Source: Blastomyces gilchristii SLH14081 (Eukaryota > Ascomycota > Eurotiomycetes > Onygenales > Ajellomycetaceae). From it: a stretch of 64,000 nucleotides of DNA. The notes under the pieces are model-generated. The model ran no database searches. It saw nothing but the letters and a program-made list of their open reading frames with translations, and was not told the origin of the DNA. Every line of letters starts with the position of its first letter. Position 1 is the stretch's first letter. Of this stretch, positions 1 to 14,236 are shown in pieces. The DNA lies in assembly GCF_000003855.2 (NCBI RefSeq), contig NW_003101681.1, forward strand, positions 3,045,893 to 3,109,892. The letters are read 5' to 3'. Position numbers and translations under genes: made by a program.

Positions 1-144
1 CCTCACACTTCAGCTGTTTATATATCTTCCCTTATAGCTACCGAAACACACACGTCTAGAGGGCTGGAAGGACTCTGCTTTAGTCTTCAGACACTCAATT
101 CTTAGATAATCTAGTTCCAACCTTTCTCTCTACCTATTTCCAAC

Positions 145-1260
<1,116 letters not shown>

Positions 1261-1717
1261 TCACGTTTTCTGGTACCTTTTGCTTTGCTGTTACGCATTT
1301 TACCTAATCTGAAAAATGATACTACTTTTCAACATTATTTCAAACTGGGAACCGAATGTCTCGTTTTGAGCATGATGCAAATAAGGGTTAGCATAGATGG
1401 GTGGCTATTATACATCAATGCGGATTAACTCCACGAGGAAAGAGAAGCCCTTCCTTCACTCTCCCTCCTTTCTTCTTTTTTCCCCCAATGGACTAAAATA
1501 GATTATCACTCTCTTTCCTCCTTTACTTCACAAGAAGACAATCATGAGAATAAGAATAGGGAGATTAAAAAGCGCTAGAGTTATCCTATTTACGGAGCGA
1601 AGCGAAGTAATATGTTAGGTGCTTGCAAAACCTGATTAGAATAGAAGGTGAGATCTTGCAGGCCCCATTCTGTGATATGATTGGTTGAAAAAATGCACAC
1701 CCCATGTGACTCCTCAT
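1261..1717. other. 3' flank of the SDR gene, no gene seen
   Basis: Normal-composition DNA with pyrimidine-rich stretches around 1455-1530. No ORF, RNA gene or repeat was recognised. It probably holds the SDR 3' UTR and terminator, but no polyadenylation signal can be assigned with confidence. Confidence 0.6.
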
Positions 1718-1757
1718 TAGACTGGCCGTTTAACTGTGACTGGGACCAGGATCAAAC
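1718..1757 (+). repeat. Diverged end fragment of the hAT-like MITE family
   Basis: It begins TAGACTGGCCG and continues to CTGGGACCAGGA, matching one terminus of the MITE family at 14237, 19944, 53479 and 61191 over about 40 nt with several differences. No matching right terminus or internal MITE sequence is visible downstream, so this is a truncated or highly diverged copy. It sits where base composition drops from genic to AT-rich. Confidence 0.55.
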
Positions 1758-2530
1758 TTTACAGTTATCATGTTGTTTAAAGACATTACTTCTAATCACA
1801 GTTTATATTCATTACATTGATCTTAAATCACTTTATTTCAAATATTGAAAATCTCAGATTTACTTTTCAAATAAAAATTTAGTCTCAGTTAAAGAATATA
1901 TTTAAATTCTTAATTATAATTTTATTCTGCTCTTATTATTAAAAATAATATTAAATTAAACTGTGAAATTATTTCTCACTTATATAATATTATAACATAG
2001 TTTTCATTTATCGAAAATTTAACAGAGTATTTTTAAATTTTATTATTTTTTTAAATACAGTTAAAACTTTAATTAAAGGTACTTATAATTTATGTAATTT
2101 AAGTTAAAAATGAAGAAAATTTAAAAAAAAGAAAAAGAAAAGTTATAAAATAAAAAATAATAATAATATAATATAAAAAGTTTAAAAGTAAAAAGAATTT
2201 AAAAAAAATTAAGTTATAATTTTAAAGTTATAATATTTTATCACTTCTTAGAGGTTTTATAATATATATTATCTACTGTATATTTTTCATAGTGAGAGTA
2301 ATATAGCTGTGATGAATTATTATATTAATATTATATAATAAATAATCAATATATATTTATATTTATATAAATAAATATAAATAATTAAAAAGTATACACT
2401 TAAAAAGTATAGTTAAAATGAACTTAACTATTACTTAAATTATATTAAAAATAAAATACTGAAATTAATAACTCTTTTTATTAATTTCACAGATAAAATA
2501 TATAAAAATAATTTGAAAAAATATTAAAAC
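1758..2530. other. Very AT-rich stretch without recognisable genes
   Basis: Runs of A and T with few C or G and no ORF of note. It lacks the CTGTGAG/CAGAGA-like texture of the RIP-hit retrotransposons to the right, so it may be older decayed repeat or AT-rich intergenic DNA. The A1 target duplication (AAAAC, 2526-2530) lies at its right edge. Confidence 0.6.
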
Positions 2531-2802
2531 TGTGGCGGGCTGCGGCTAATTAATTATATAGACTATTTTATTATACTTTATAGATTTCTGTTAAAGCTTT
2601 AATTCTAAGTTATCAATTCTCAGCTGAAAACTCACAGAATTTCTATTCTTTCACTCTGAAGCTTTACTATGTATGTGTATAAATATTCACTCTGATTACT
2701 GATTTCTGCACTTTCACTTTTTTTCCTTCTCTAATGCTTTTCAATTTTGTATTATAAGACTTATAAATATTATACTAATCTATTTAGTATAGATCTCTTA
2801 CA
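2531..2802 (+). repeat. 5' LTR of A1
   Basis: Begins TGTGGCGGGCTGCGG and ends CTCTTACA. The same repeat occurs at 33288-33559 and 34059-34331, and on the reverse strand at 44814-45135 and 50167-50498. Confidence 0.9.
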
Positions 2803-3051
2803 CTTGAAAAACATTCATTATCTTCTCAATAAAAATAATTACTTATTAAGATATCTGAATATGTAACAATGTATAAGAAATAGAGAAATAAATAACTAGT
2901 TAAGTGAGTACTGAGTCTCTAAATAGAAGCTTACTCATCAGTCACTCTGACTCTGTAACAAAATCTTACAAGAGAATGTCAGTAAAAGGTCTGAGAGTAC
3001 TGACATCTTAAATGTATAAGATATTTATACAATTACACTTCTTTCAATTTC
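2803..3051 (+). other. A1 leader between 5' LTR and gag
   Basis: Matches the leader of A3 (53354 onward, either side of MITE M4) and, more distantly, A2 on the reverse strand. No ORF. It ends in ATTTC, which is repeated after the inserted B1 element (19539-19543). Confidence 0.8.
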
Positions 3052-3309
3052 TGTAAGAAATCCCGCTTCTCACGAATTCTTTACCTCTATTCCTATCTCT
3101 CATGTAATCAATAGAGTTAGTGGCCCTTGGCTACACACAACTATATAGATTGAAGTTCATAAATACTATTCATAACTCAGCTTGAATTCTATTATATATT
3201 TAATCTCTACATTTTATCTTTCTACTGTGAATACTTCTAGTAGTTAACAGTATATATTATATCAAGCTACAAATATCTGAATAATCATCTGTGAGTACTT
3301 ATTCTTACA
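3052..3309 (+). repeat. 5' LTR of B1
   Basis: 258 bp, starting TGTAAGAAATCCCGC and ending TTCTTACA. Same length as the other three B LTRs (19281-19538, 22678-22935, 30854-31111). Confidence 0.9.
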
Positions 3310-6300
3310 TTTCAAGCTCAGTTAGTTAGCAATCATCTATTATAACTGAAAGAACTAGAAACTTGTATACTTCAATCTCTGTAAACTCTACTACAAGCAT
3401 TCAGAAGCAGTTATCTTAATCATAAATAATCTTTATAAAAGAAGTCTCAGACAACTTATTAATTACTGACAGAATATTATTCTCTGCATCTGTGATAGAA
3501 GAACTCTCTGAATTCATAAATAAATCAATCTTAGTGAAGAATATTCTTGAGCAGCTCTTACAGAATCAAGCTATTTTTTCACAAGAAATACTTACTATCT
3601 GTAAACATTCTTAAATCAAGTCTCTAGACATAATCTTTGAAAATATCTATGAACTGAAAAGAAACTTTCTTAAGCTATAATCACTTAAGACTAATTATTA
3701 AATTACAATCTATAAAAGCTTTTATAAGTTTGCATTTGAAATTGACTTACAAGTTTAACTATATAATATAAAAGATGAAAAAGCTGTTATCTATACAATA
3801 ACAGATCTCTACTACACTGAAGCTAAGAACTGACTGAATTATTTAAAAAATGATTATAAGAGATTTCACTGATCTGTTCTTAAGATCTATTTAGAGAATA
3901 AGTTAAGAAACTTTATAAGTCAGACAGAGAATATCTGAGCTGTAATTATCAGTATTAGAAAAAGAGATGAGAAATCTGATAAAGACTACTTATAATACTT
4001 TATAAAATTATAGTATGAATTAAGATCTGTGAAAACAGAGCTCTGAAACAAGATCTGAATAATAATATTTATAAAGAGACTGAATAAAGATATGTAGAAT
4101 AAGCTTATAAAGTAAGACTCTAAGTTCTTAACTCTGAAGAAACTGATAACTCTCATTCACTGCTTATAAATCACTATAAGAGTCATAGACTTATAGAGAG
4201 TGAATCACTGATCAGTTCTGTAAAAGTCAGAATAACAGAGAACAGATTTATCAGAGAAAGATAATAAGATATAGAGAGATTCATATCTAACTACTAAGCA
4301 GAGAGAGAGAGCTTTATAAGCTTCTATAAATAAAGTATATAATAGAGAGATTAAGAAAAAGAGTCTCTACTTTATCTATTCTAAATCAGAATATCTCTAT
4401 ACAAACTATTCATATAAATCAAAATAGAAATTTGAGAAGTCATAGACAGAGTTAGCAACAGCCTTCTTAAGAGTCTTAAAGCTAATATCTGAATCTGTTA
4501 CTCTCTTAATAAAAATATATACCTATGAAAAGAGACTGTACTGTAGTACTACTACTCTATAAGTATAAGAAGTATTAATAAACTCAGAATTTCAGATCAC
4601 TGTAGTGTCTCTAAAGCTTACAGAGTAAATAAGCTAAGTGATGAAAACTGAAAATCTGCTCTTATAATAAGCAGAGTGTGAGAACTCAGATCTGAAAACT
4701 GAGAGACTTATAAGAATTATCTTTGAATTGCAAGATCTCTCTGAAATCTGAAGAAGATTTATAAAAACTATGATTATCAAAGATATTACAGATAACATAT
4801 ACTTAAGACTTATATAACTTTAAAGACATAATCTGTATATAGCTATCTATGAGTCAGGTTTATACTTCTGATCAGTATTAACAGACTTACTTACAGAGAT
4901 AGAATCAGTTAATACTGTAGAGTTAATTAGAGAAGATAAGCTCATCTATATAATAACTTTATAAATATCTGAGAACTTTGTAATTATGAAAACTGAGCTT
5001 CAGATATCAGAGAAATACTGAGATCTTACAGAGATGTTCAGCTTAGTAAAGATAGCTGAGCTTTCTTCTCACTATAACAAGAATCTAGTAATAGATTTAA
5101 TAGAAGAGTAGAAACTCTTCTGAGAATCAATCTATAAGCTCTCTTATTACAAGACAGAGATCTTACAGATCTATGTGAAGAAGAATCTAAAGAATAACTT
5201 TATCTAATCTTCACAGATCTCTGTGAGAGTCTCTGTGATATCTGTAAAGAAGAAGAATAAAGATCTCAGATTATATATAAACTACTGTAATCTGAACTTC
5301 AAGATAATAAAGAGTCACTATTCTCTGTCTCTGATTGAGAATGTAATTAACTGTCTTGTGAGAGCTGTTATATTCACACAACTGAATATAATCAATATAT
5401 ATACACAGCTATGAATACAGACTGAGAATGAATAAAAGACTATCTTTAGAACTGTACTGAGATTATTTGAATATCTAGTAAGATCTTTTGATTTAACTAA
5501 TATCTCTGTAGTATTTCAGTCTTTTATTAATAAAATACTTCATATATATTTAAATGTCTTTGTGATAATATATCTGAATAATGTGATGATGTACTCTGTG
5601 AAGAAGAACGAACACACTGAGTATGTATGAAGTGTGTTGAAGATCTTAGATGAGACAGAACTGTATGTTAAGCTTATAAAGTGCAACTTCAGTATCTATC
5701 AGATTAATTTCCTAGAATATATAATTACTGTAGATAATATTCAGATGAAATCTTTATAAGTTAAGACTATTCTATCATGATCAGAGCTAACTAGTATTCA
5801 TGAGATTCAGATCTTTCTAAGCTTTGTGTGAATTTCTATAGATGATTTATCTTTATATTTATGAGAATCTTCTTGACTCTTACAGTCATAGTGAAGAGTG
5901 AAAATAAGAAGAAGTTATTCTGTGAATAAAGAATGAAAAGATTGTTAAGAAGAGAGAACTATGAGAACTTTCTTAATCTAGAAGCTCACAGAGTCTTTAT
6001 AAGATTAAAATAGATATTTATGAATACAGTGATACTGTTTCACTTTAATCTCTTACTCTTAATCAGATTGAAGACAGATGTCTTCTTCTTTATAATTTCA
6101 GAAATAGTCTCATAACTACAGTTAAATAAGAACTGAATTTCAGTGATCTTTTTCTCACAGAAGATGTAATCTGTAGCAATTAACTATAATATTTATAATT
6201 AAGTGCTTCTCATAATAGTGAAATTTTTCTGTCACTGATATCACTACTTTGAGAATCTTATAATAGTAATTACTGTTAAAACTGATCATAACAGCTTATA

Positions 6301-6984
6301 ATAGTTTACTTTAATCAAGAAACTCTTACAGTAGCAGGTTCACTGAGCTCAGAGACTGAGTCAGTTCTGATTCAAGATAGAGTATATTAAGAGAACTAAG
6401 AACTCAGCAGATGAACTCTCTTACAGATCAGACTATGTTAAGAAGACAAGAGTAATAGATACAGAGAAGTTAGAGAAGATAGAAAAGCTTTACAGAATGC
6501 TCAGACTAAGTATTATAAAGAGATTGACTGAAGAGTCTCTTAATTCTCTGTAAGAGAAGAGAGAGAAGAGAGAGAAGAAGTCTGTATAACTACTCTATAT
6601 AACACTGAGAGTTAACACTCTGAGAATCTCTGCAAGAATTCTTGAAGAGAGTATCTATAATCTGAAGAGTTTGCAGACTTTGAGAAGTGCTGTGAAAGAC
6701 CTGATATAAGAAAAAACAGAGTATAAGTCTTTATAAGATCTTCTGTTCAGATTGTCTGAACTGTAACTGAAGAATGAATATACTCAGTATATTTGAAAAC
6801 TGCTTATAACAGGGATCAATCCTGTAGAAATAAAGAATTAAAGAGACTTAAATAATCTCTTGTGAAGAGAGAACTGAATTTATATATCTGTGAATAAGTT
6901 TCTATATATAGAACTTATTAAAAGATATCATGACTCTTCTCTAGCAGATCATTTTACAGACACTAGAACTCATAAGTTACTGAC
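3310..6984 (+). pseudogene. B1 gag-pol remnant, 5' part (gag, protease, RT, RNase H, start of integrase)
   Basis: RT is readable at about 5220-5750: KKKNKDLRLYINYCNLN followed by IFTQLNIINIYTQL, equivalent to the gypsy KKNGDLR...YRxLN and FxxLD blocks. The catalytic YxDD appears as YLNNV near 5570, so both Asp codons read as Asn. RNase H follows at about 6050-6450, and the integrase zinc-binding start (HDSSLADHFTDTRTHKL) lies just before 6985. Frequent TGA/TAA/TAG codons rule out expression. The reading stops at the insertion of element F; integrase resumes after 16259. Confidence 0.8.
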
Positions 6985-7895
6985 TGTAACATAACAGAAC
7001 TGAAGCAGTGACTAGTTAGCAGTGTCATATAGAGATAGTTATTTGAGAAGCTGTATAAGTGAGCTTGACTATCTTGCTTAAATAGTGAGCTTGTAGGCTA
7101 CAAAGTTATCACAAGAATATCACAGATATGATACTTAGTATACTAAAAAGATTGTATGAGAAATGCAGTAACTCTTGTATATATTTCAGTAGAAGAAAAA
7201 CAAATCACTGACTTCTTTGATGAGAAGTCAGCATCTAGCTATTCTATATAGACAATGAGTGAATACTCTTCTCTCATTTCATGAGTGAAAATAGCTGAAG
7301 TGATACCTCAGTAATATCTCACTAGTATGAAAGAGTAATCTGCTGATCTTATATAGATATGAGATTCTTATGTTCATTAATCAGATCTTTCTATAATATA
7401 TTTGAATAATATCATAGAGTGATTGAAAATCAGTTTGAATAGTCTGTAAGATGAATGAAATTATCTGTAAGAAAGTAATGAGCTGTGTGAAACTGTAATG
7501 AGATTTTAACAAAGCTAAGAGTATGATAATACTCTTCTCTTTAAGAGCATAGTCTTAATACTCTTAAGATTACTGAATTAGAAGTGATCTTTATTGTATA
7601 GTAATAGTTATCAATCAATTGACAGCATGTGTACTGTGATATAAAGAAATAGATGAGTTTTCTCTGCTGACTATGTAGATCTTTCTTTCTTATCTCTATT
7701 CAAATTAACTATGTGATAAGTGAGTTTCTCATATATCAATTTAAAATGTGAAAAATATAGTTAATAAGTGACTTGCAGATCTTCTATTATATTTCATTCT
7801 GAGTATAAAATTCTCTGTAAAAGTGATGTATTTTAGAAGCAATACTAACAGTAGTGATAGAATTTTTTGAAAAGATCTCTCTCTCTTATGAAACA
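6985..7895 (-). repeat. Left LTR of F (3' LTR in element orientation)
   Basis: About 911 bp. The start is shared with the repeat at 15169. The right end was chosen because CA at 7894-7895 abuts a TTTTTCTCTCTCTC pyrimidine tract, which is a polypurine tract on the coding strand. Only the first ~550 bp can be checked against the truncated second copy. Confidence 0.7.
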
Positions 7896-9093
7896 TTTTT
7901 CTCTCTCTCTTCTCATCTATAATAGTGAGTGTATAAGAGTATTGTTCTTAGAAGATAATAAGAGACTTATTCAGATATTTTCTAGTGAATAATAAATGTC
8001 TTTATGATGCAGCTGTAGTCACTGTGACTGTCAAGAAAGTCAGGTTGAAGGTGAAGATAACAGTGTCAATGAGCTGTGAGAGTACTGCTCTTATTATCAC
8101 ATTTTCTTCTTCTCCTGCATCTCTTACAGCCGCAGCAGTAGTAGCTGTGTCTTGCAGTGAGATGTTGTTTCTTCTACTGATCAGTTTATCTGTGTTCAGT
8201 TCATTCTCTTTCTTTCTTATCACTGTTATAACACTGTCTTTCTCTTTAATTAACACAGTGATGTATGACTCTGTGTGATCATTTGAAGAGAAATCCAGAG
8301 AGAGCTTGATTCTGAAAATAGCAGCTCTGAGAAGCTCAATCTGTAGTTTCTCTTCTATAACACACTCAAGCTCTGCTCAGAATACTGCTGAGTTGAATCT
8401 GTAGAGTCTTACAGTTTCTTTATCTTCTCTCTGTGAGAAGGCTTCAGTGCAGTCTCTGATCAGCACTGTCACTTGTCTACACTATATTAAATAGCTGAAG
8501 AAAGAGAGTATTTTATATACTTATCTCTTCTCTTACTTCTGTTATTTTCATTATATCTGTAATAATGATTTCTATCTCTCTGTAAGTATTATCTACTCTA
8601 TAAGAAAATGTTGTATCAGTTCTGACAAGAAGCTCAGATACTTCAGTAGTACAGAGTAACAGTCTCAGAGCTTTAAGTGTTAACAGATTCTATCAAGACT
8701 GAGAAGATCTCTCTTACTCATCTGTAAAAGAAGATGAAGATATAAATCTCTAAGATGAAAAAACATCTCAGAATAACTAATCTTAAGAAGAAGATAGTTA
8801 GTACTACTATTGAAAGTATCACAGAGATCAATTACTAATTAGAGAGAATCTCACTTCAATTGAAACAGATAACTAAGATACTTTATAAATTAATAAGTTA
8901 ATACTTTAAGTGTCTCTTATAGTCTTCTGCAGCATGCTTCTCTGCAGTACTATAGTACTAACTTCTCAGCAGATAAAGATATCAGTGTCAGAGACTTTAA
9001 TAATAAAGAATGAGTTTAATAAGAGTGTGATTATTAATGAGTAGATTCTGAGATTTTTCTTTTTACTTTTTCTGCAGATTACAGCTCTATTAG
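7896..9093 (-). other. F region downstream of integrase, no clear domain
   Basis: Contains a short open stretch on the reverse strand (8256-8002) rich in Lys/Glu then Ala/Thr/Val, and an overlapping forward-strand frame. Neither resembles a known domain. It most likely represents the degraded C-terminus and 3' untranslated part of F. Confidence 0.5.
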
Positions 9094-9107
9094 AATAGCA
9101 GCAGCTC

Positions 9108-9478
9108 TCGCCCCGGTGGCCGAATGGTTAATGCGGCCACCCGGTAGCGCCTTGGCGTGGGAAACCAAGGCGCGTGGGTTCGAAACCCGCAGGGGATACA
9201 TTAAATCTGGAACTCAAGCACCTCAGGTTCCTAATAAATACAGAGGTGTACAAATCGCTCCAATGAATTGCTCTATGTTCCTGGGCTGGAAAGTTATTAT
9301 CGCATGTATCTAATTGTCACTCCTTTGTATTTTCCTATGTTCTTGTTATCTTGGCATGGTCTCAACACCTGTATTTCCTCCTGTATAATCAACACTTGAC
9401 CTGTATTTAACATCACGCAAGGACTCATCATAAGCTCCGCTTGCATATGAGTATAATGAAAGAATAATAATAATAAAT
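9108..9478 (+). mobile_element. SINE with tRNA-like head and TAA-repeat tail, nested in F
   Basis: A 371-bp insertion flanked by perfect 14-bp direct repeats AATAGCAGCAGCTC (9094-9107 and 9479-9492). The 5' head is tRNA-like with A box TGGCCGAATGG and B box GGTTCGAAACC. An unrelated body follows, then a 3' end GAATAATAATAATAA. This is the classic SINE layout: Pol III internal promoter and target-primed insertion. It keeps CpG and GG dinucleotides while the F sequence around it is depleted, so it is either a late arrival or too short for the repeat-targeted mutator. The tail resembles the 3' end of the LINE at 39073-44107. Confidence 0.88.
9110..9199 (+). other. tRNA-like head of the SINE (Ser/Leu class II-like), not a functional tRNA gene
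   Basis: A and B boxes match RNA polymerase III consensus, the T arm pairs (GTGGG/CCCGC), and spacing allows a long variable arm as in tRNA-Ser or tRNA-Leu. The acceptor stem pairs poorly (GCCCCGG against AGGGGAT) and no convincing anticodon arm forms, so this is a tRNA-derived promoter rather than a tRNA. Confidence 0.75.
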
Positions 9479-9879
9479 AATAGCAGCAGCTCACAGATTA
9501 ATAATATTAATCTTTTATTAATTTCAAATATTTCTATTTTCTAATCACTTCAGAAATTTTACACTTGTATAGTCTTATTAAACTTCTAAAAATTCTTTGA
9601 GAGAAAATAGAAGAAGAGTGCTATATAGTTCATAAGATACTAACTTATTATTATGAGATCATCTCTAAAAAAACTCTTTGAGAAAAAATAAGAAGTCTTA
9701 AGTAGTATTTCTTGTTCAACATCTCTGATATATAATGAAACAGTCTCTACTAGCTGTTTCATAGCTTACAATCTCTTTCTCAGCATTTTTTAAATACTCA
9801 AGCAGTTTTCATAAATTCTCTGATAATAAATAATCTTCTTATTTTATAAGATATTAATACTTACTATAATGTGTTCACT

Positions 9880-12800
9880 TGTTCAATATTTTCTTCATAA
9901 GATATTCAGTATCATTCTTAATCTTGATATTATTCAGCTGAGACAGCTTTATCTCAGAGTGTTACTTATAGAGCTTTAAATAGAAAATGTGAAAAATAGA
10001 ATGAATTAATTTCAATTCTGAGAATAATTTCAACTCATATATCTGTTTATTCATTACTCTTATTACTGAGAAAGATTCTAGCTACTGCTCACTGAGCTTC
10101 TTACACAGTCTTATTATCTTAATATTCTTTATTAAAAGTAGTACTTGATTCTCTATTAAGAACTTCATTGAAAGATGTTTTTAATTATAGTATTTTATCT
10201 ACTACTTCTAAGTATTATAAATACTTTTCATCACCTTCTTATGAAATTTATTCAAAAGTTTCAATCTCACTTTTACTTCTAATACTGAGAGATACTCTGT
10301 TCTCTGTATCTATTTAATATTCTGACTGTCTATCTCTTTCTTTAAAATATCATTCACAATATCACTGAGTAATGAAGAATTATATTTATAATAAGTATAA
10401 AAAGAAGATACTTTTAATATTATATTCTTTATATTATTATATATGAATTTAATGATTAGAAGATGTTTAAGTCAATCATTGTGATAATATAAATAGAATG
10501 CTTAAAAATACTGTTTTAATGTCTGATTCTGATATTCAGTCTGATTATCTGTCTGCAGATGAAATGCAGTGCTGAGAACATGTCTTATTATAAGATAATA
10601 GTAGAAAGCTGATCAGTATTTACTGATAAAGAGAGATTCTCAATCTGTTATCAATAATCTCAGAGTACTGTGATTATAAATAATGATATCTAAAAACAGG
10701 TCAGTTAATTCAGAGGCTTTAATCTTTTTATAAGTAGAAATATATTTAATCATCTTTGTAAAGTAGTTAATAATAATCAAAATTGAGTCATATTCTTTGA
10801 CTCTTGTTGACTTTGACAGATCAACTATGAAATTTATTAATAGATTCTGTTATAAGCTCTTTAAAACAGACAGTGATATTAACTCATTGTATTACTTATA
10901 CTATGAGATCTTTATTCTTTAATAGATATTATAAGTCTTAATATACTCTTTAACATCAGCTCAGAGCTTGTCTTAAATATATTTATATTTTAGAAGCTTC
11001 TCAGTCTTCTCTAATCTGAAGTGCTCTCTATGAAAATTAATATAATGAATTCTTAATAACTTCTGACACACTGCTCTGTTATAAGAGATGAAGACTGAAT
11101 GATTCAGTAGTAGAAGTTTACATTCTTCTAGTTATCAGTGACTTGATTTCTTAGCAGTATCACTCTGCTCAGAGTCTGTCTCTTTCAAGTTTAAACTGAA
11201 TTCTTTCTTTATCAACTTCTGAATTTAAGCTGTAGTAGAGACATCTCTCTTCTGTAACTTATTAATGAATTTTAAAAGTAGTCAGATTAAAAGAGTATAG
11301 AGTGTTTCATTCTTTATCAATTTAATAATAGTAAGATATAATATAAGAAGCTTATGATCTTCAGTGTCAGTTCTCTGCAGAGATCTGAGTTTTCTTTCAT
11401 CTTCTATACTCAGTTATGCAGCTGTCTTATCAGTACTGTTTCTGAGCTTCAGAGAATCTCAACTCTCTGCAGTCAGCTTCTTCTACAGTGATAACAGAGA
11501 TTCTTTTATAGAATTCTTCTCTGTATTAATAATATTATAATCAGACTATTTAGACAGTGTGTTGACAGAATTAAGCTCATCTGAACAGTATCAGATATAG
11601 AAATCATACTCTGAAAGCAGCTTTACTTATCTGACTTAATATTCTGTCAAGCTCTTTGTTATTAAGAAGTAATATAGATTTGTATAATCAGTGAGAACTT
11701 GTACTGAGTACTTACTACTCTGAAGATAATATCATTAGATCTTAAAGAATTTGACAATTACTAATATCTCTTAATTATGAATATTATATCTTCTCTGCAT
11801 GAGTGATAACTTCTTAAAGAAGAAGATCTCTGATCTTTATTTACAGTATCTTATAGACTCTGTGAAAAAGTCTTCTCTCACAGATATTTCATTATCTATA
11901 TTCTCAGAAATTATTATTCTCTGATTTCTTCAATGTTGAAAGGTCTCTGATATTAACTGTGAAAAGATTTCATACACTTCATTCTCAGATACATCAGTCT
12001 CACACTGACTGAGTAAGTCAGAATTAAAGTGATTCAGCATTATAACATCTGTAAAAGCTTATTTCAATTCTATAAATATCTGTGCAGTGTCTTAATTAAG
12101 AATAAACAGTTCTGTTTTCCTGTCTTTCACACTTCTCTTTAACAGATCTGTAAGAGAAACAGGAATTCATGAATATGCATAGATAAATTATCTGTAGAAA
12201 TTTACAAATTTTAGAAACATCTGTATCTCACAGTATATCTGCAGTGCTGATCAGTTCTCAATGATGAAGATCTGACTTCTGTTCATTGAAATGCTGTTTA
12301 TCTTAATAATATAATCTCAGAAATGAATCTTCTGCATGTAGAATAAGCATTTTTCAGTGTTTATATAGAGTTGATACTGTCTTGAGCAACTCAACACTTC
12401 TTGAATATGAGTATTATATTCTTTCTTCATTTTCAAGAAGATTAGAATGTTGTCTAAGTATACTATGCAGAAGATATTGACAAGGCCTTACAGTATCTTA
12501 TTTATATAGATTTGAAAGATGGCTGAAGTGTTACAGAGATTAAAAGATAAAATAAGATATTTAAAATTATCATACTTAGTATGAAAAGCTGTTTTTCAAA
12601 CATTATCTTCATTAACTCTGATTCTATGATAGATATCTTATATATCAATCTTTGAGAACACTCTTACTTCAGATAATCAATTGATCATCTCATTAATTAA
12701 TAATAATAAATAGTAATTCTTAACTGTTGTCTTACTAAGGCCTCTGTAGTCTATATATAGATATAGTCTATCATTCTTCTTAAGTATAAAGAGTATAGAT

Positions 12801-14236
12801 GTCTCTGTCACACTTTTTAATAAGTATATTCAGTTCTTTGATTGCACTTTCTCAAGATATTTACACAGAACATTCAATTTTTTTATAGCTAAGTTGTAAA
12901 GAGATCTGTACAGTATTATTACATTATATTCAGAATGAATCTTATATTATATCTTGATATTAGAAAACTACACTACTTCTCTTTCTGAAAAGACATTCTT
13001 ATAATCTGTAAAGAGATATTATATTCATTCATCTTTAATAATAAATACTGCTACTAATCTTATAGTGAGAGTCATGACTTCTTTATCTGTTTTCAAGTCT
13101 CAGTCATCTGCTACACAGTATATCAACTCTATCTTTTTTTCAAGATTCTTCTGATGAAACTCTTCAAGTTTCTCTATCACTATCTCTTTATTAGTGAGAT
13201 AGTACTGCCATACCTGAGTGAGTCAGTTAATGAGAGAATTATTTTCTCTCAATTATGAAAGATCTAGAATGATGTTTTCATCTATAATGTTAACTGTGTG
13301 AAGAAGTAGACTACTTGTCTTGAAGATTTCTTCTAAGTCTGTGATCACACACTTTTCTTGAATTATATTAAAATAATGATATTTCATTTCATCAGTACAT
13401 TTCACATAGTCTGACAGATTTATCTTCTTTCAACTCTTTATCAAAGAAAAGAAATAGAATATGAAGTTAGTATTCACTCTGAAGTTGAGTAGACATCTCA
13501 CTGATATCTTCTCATTCAGAGTATGTATTATGATTGTAACATGAACTCAGAGATATGAGAATTATTAATTCTTGATTTCTTTCTCTTCTTTATCTTTCAC
13601 AGATATATTTGTCAGAAGAAGAGTTAACTTTGAGAAGATATCTTCTTAGTTTCTTCTCTTCTTCAGCTTCTTATAATTACTAGTATAGTAATCACTAGCT
13701 CTGCAGTTAAAATAGAGATCTTTATCAAATCTTTTTTAATATTTCTTCACAGTAAGTGAAGAATCAGAATACTTGAAATTCTTTCTTACTTTCTTCACAC
13801 TAGAGCTGTCACAGCACTGTTTAAATTCTATCATTGATTACTTAGAAGACATCTTATTAATCTTTTTCTCAGAGTATTAATTATTCAAATAGATCTGAGA
13901 AGCTAAGTTAACAAGCACAGTGTAATTAATTAATGAACTCTAATACTATGATATCATTGTTCACATCTTATAAGTCAGCTTTGTGAGATAAAGCTGTTTC
14001 TTTAATTGATTCAAATTATCAGTCAATTTCTCTCAATATTCTTCAAATCTTGTATTGAAATCAGAAGAATTCTCATTATCTCATTGATATAATAAGTTAA
14101 ATAACTTTATTACTGTAAAGCTGTGATTGTAGTAATCTTTGATTTGATTCAGTAGAAAGTCTTTGAATTCTTCTCAAGTCATAATAGTATTAGTACACTC
14201 AAGCTCTCTCTTCTTAATAACTCAAGTAGTCACAGA
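9880..14236 (-). pseudogene. F pol remnant (RT, RNase H, integrase)
   Basis: On the reverse strand RT reads YIDYRGLSKTTVKNYYLLLL near 12760, then FSKIDI and YLDNILIF near 12440 (YLDD with the second Asp changed to Asn). RNase H follows. Integrase shows an HHCC-type zinc region (HYINFHREHFRLEKTEKLL) at about 11050 and LINFIVDLSKSTRVKEYDSI with FTKMIKYI at about 10830-10720, the catalytic core start. Many in-frame stops make it dead. The SINE lies downstream of the integrase. Confidence 0.8.

Noticed and set aside
7985..8278. Overlapping forward and reverse ORFs of 97 and 84 codons
   Set aside because: Low-complexity, opposite-strand mirror frames in the 3' part of element F; no domain. At most a remnant of F's C-terminus.
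9110..9199. Functional tRNA gene
   Set aside because: It sits inside a SINE with target duplications, the acceptor stem is poor and no good anticodon arm is visible.
9116..9313. 65-codon forward ORF MAEWLMRPPGSAL...
   Set aside because: Lies inside the SINE and is a translation of its tRNA-like head.
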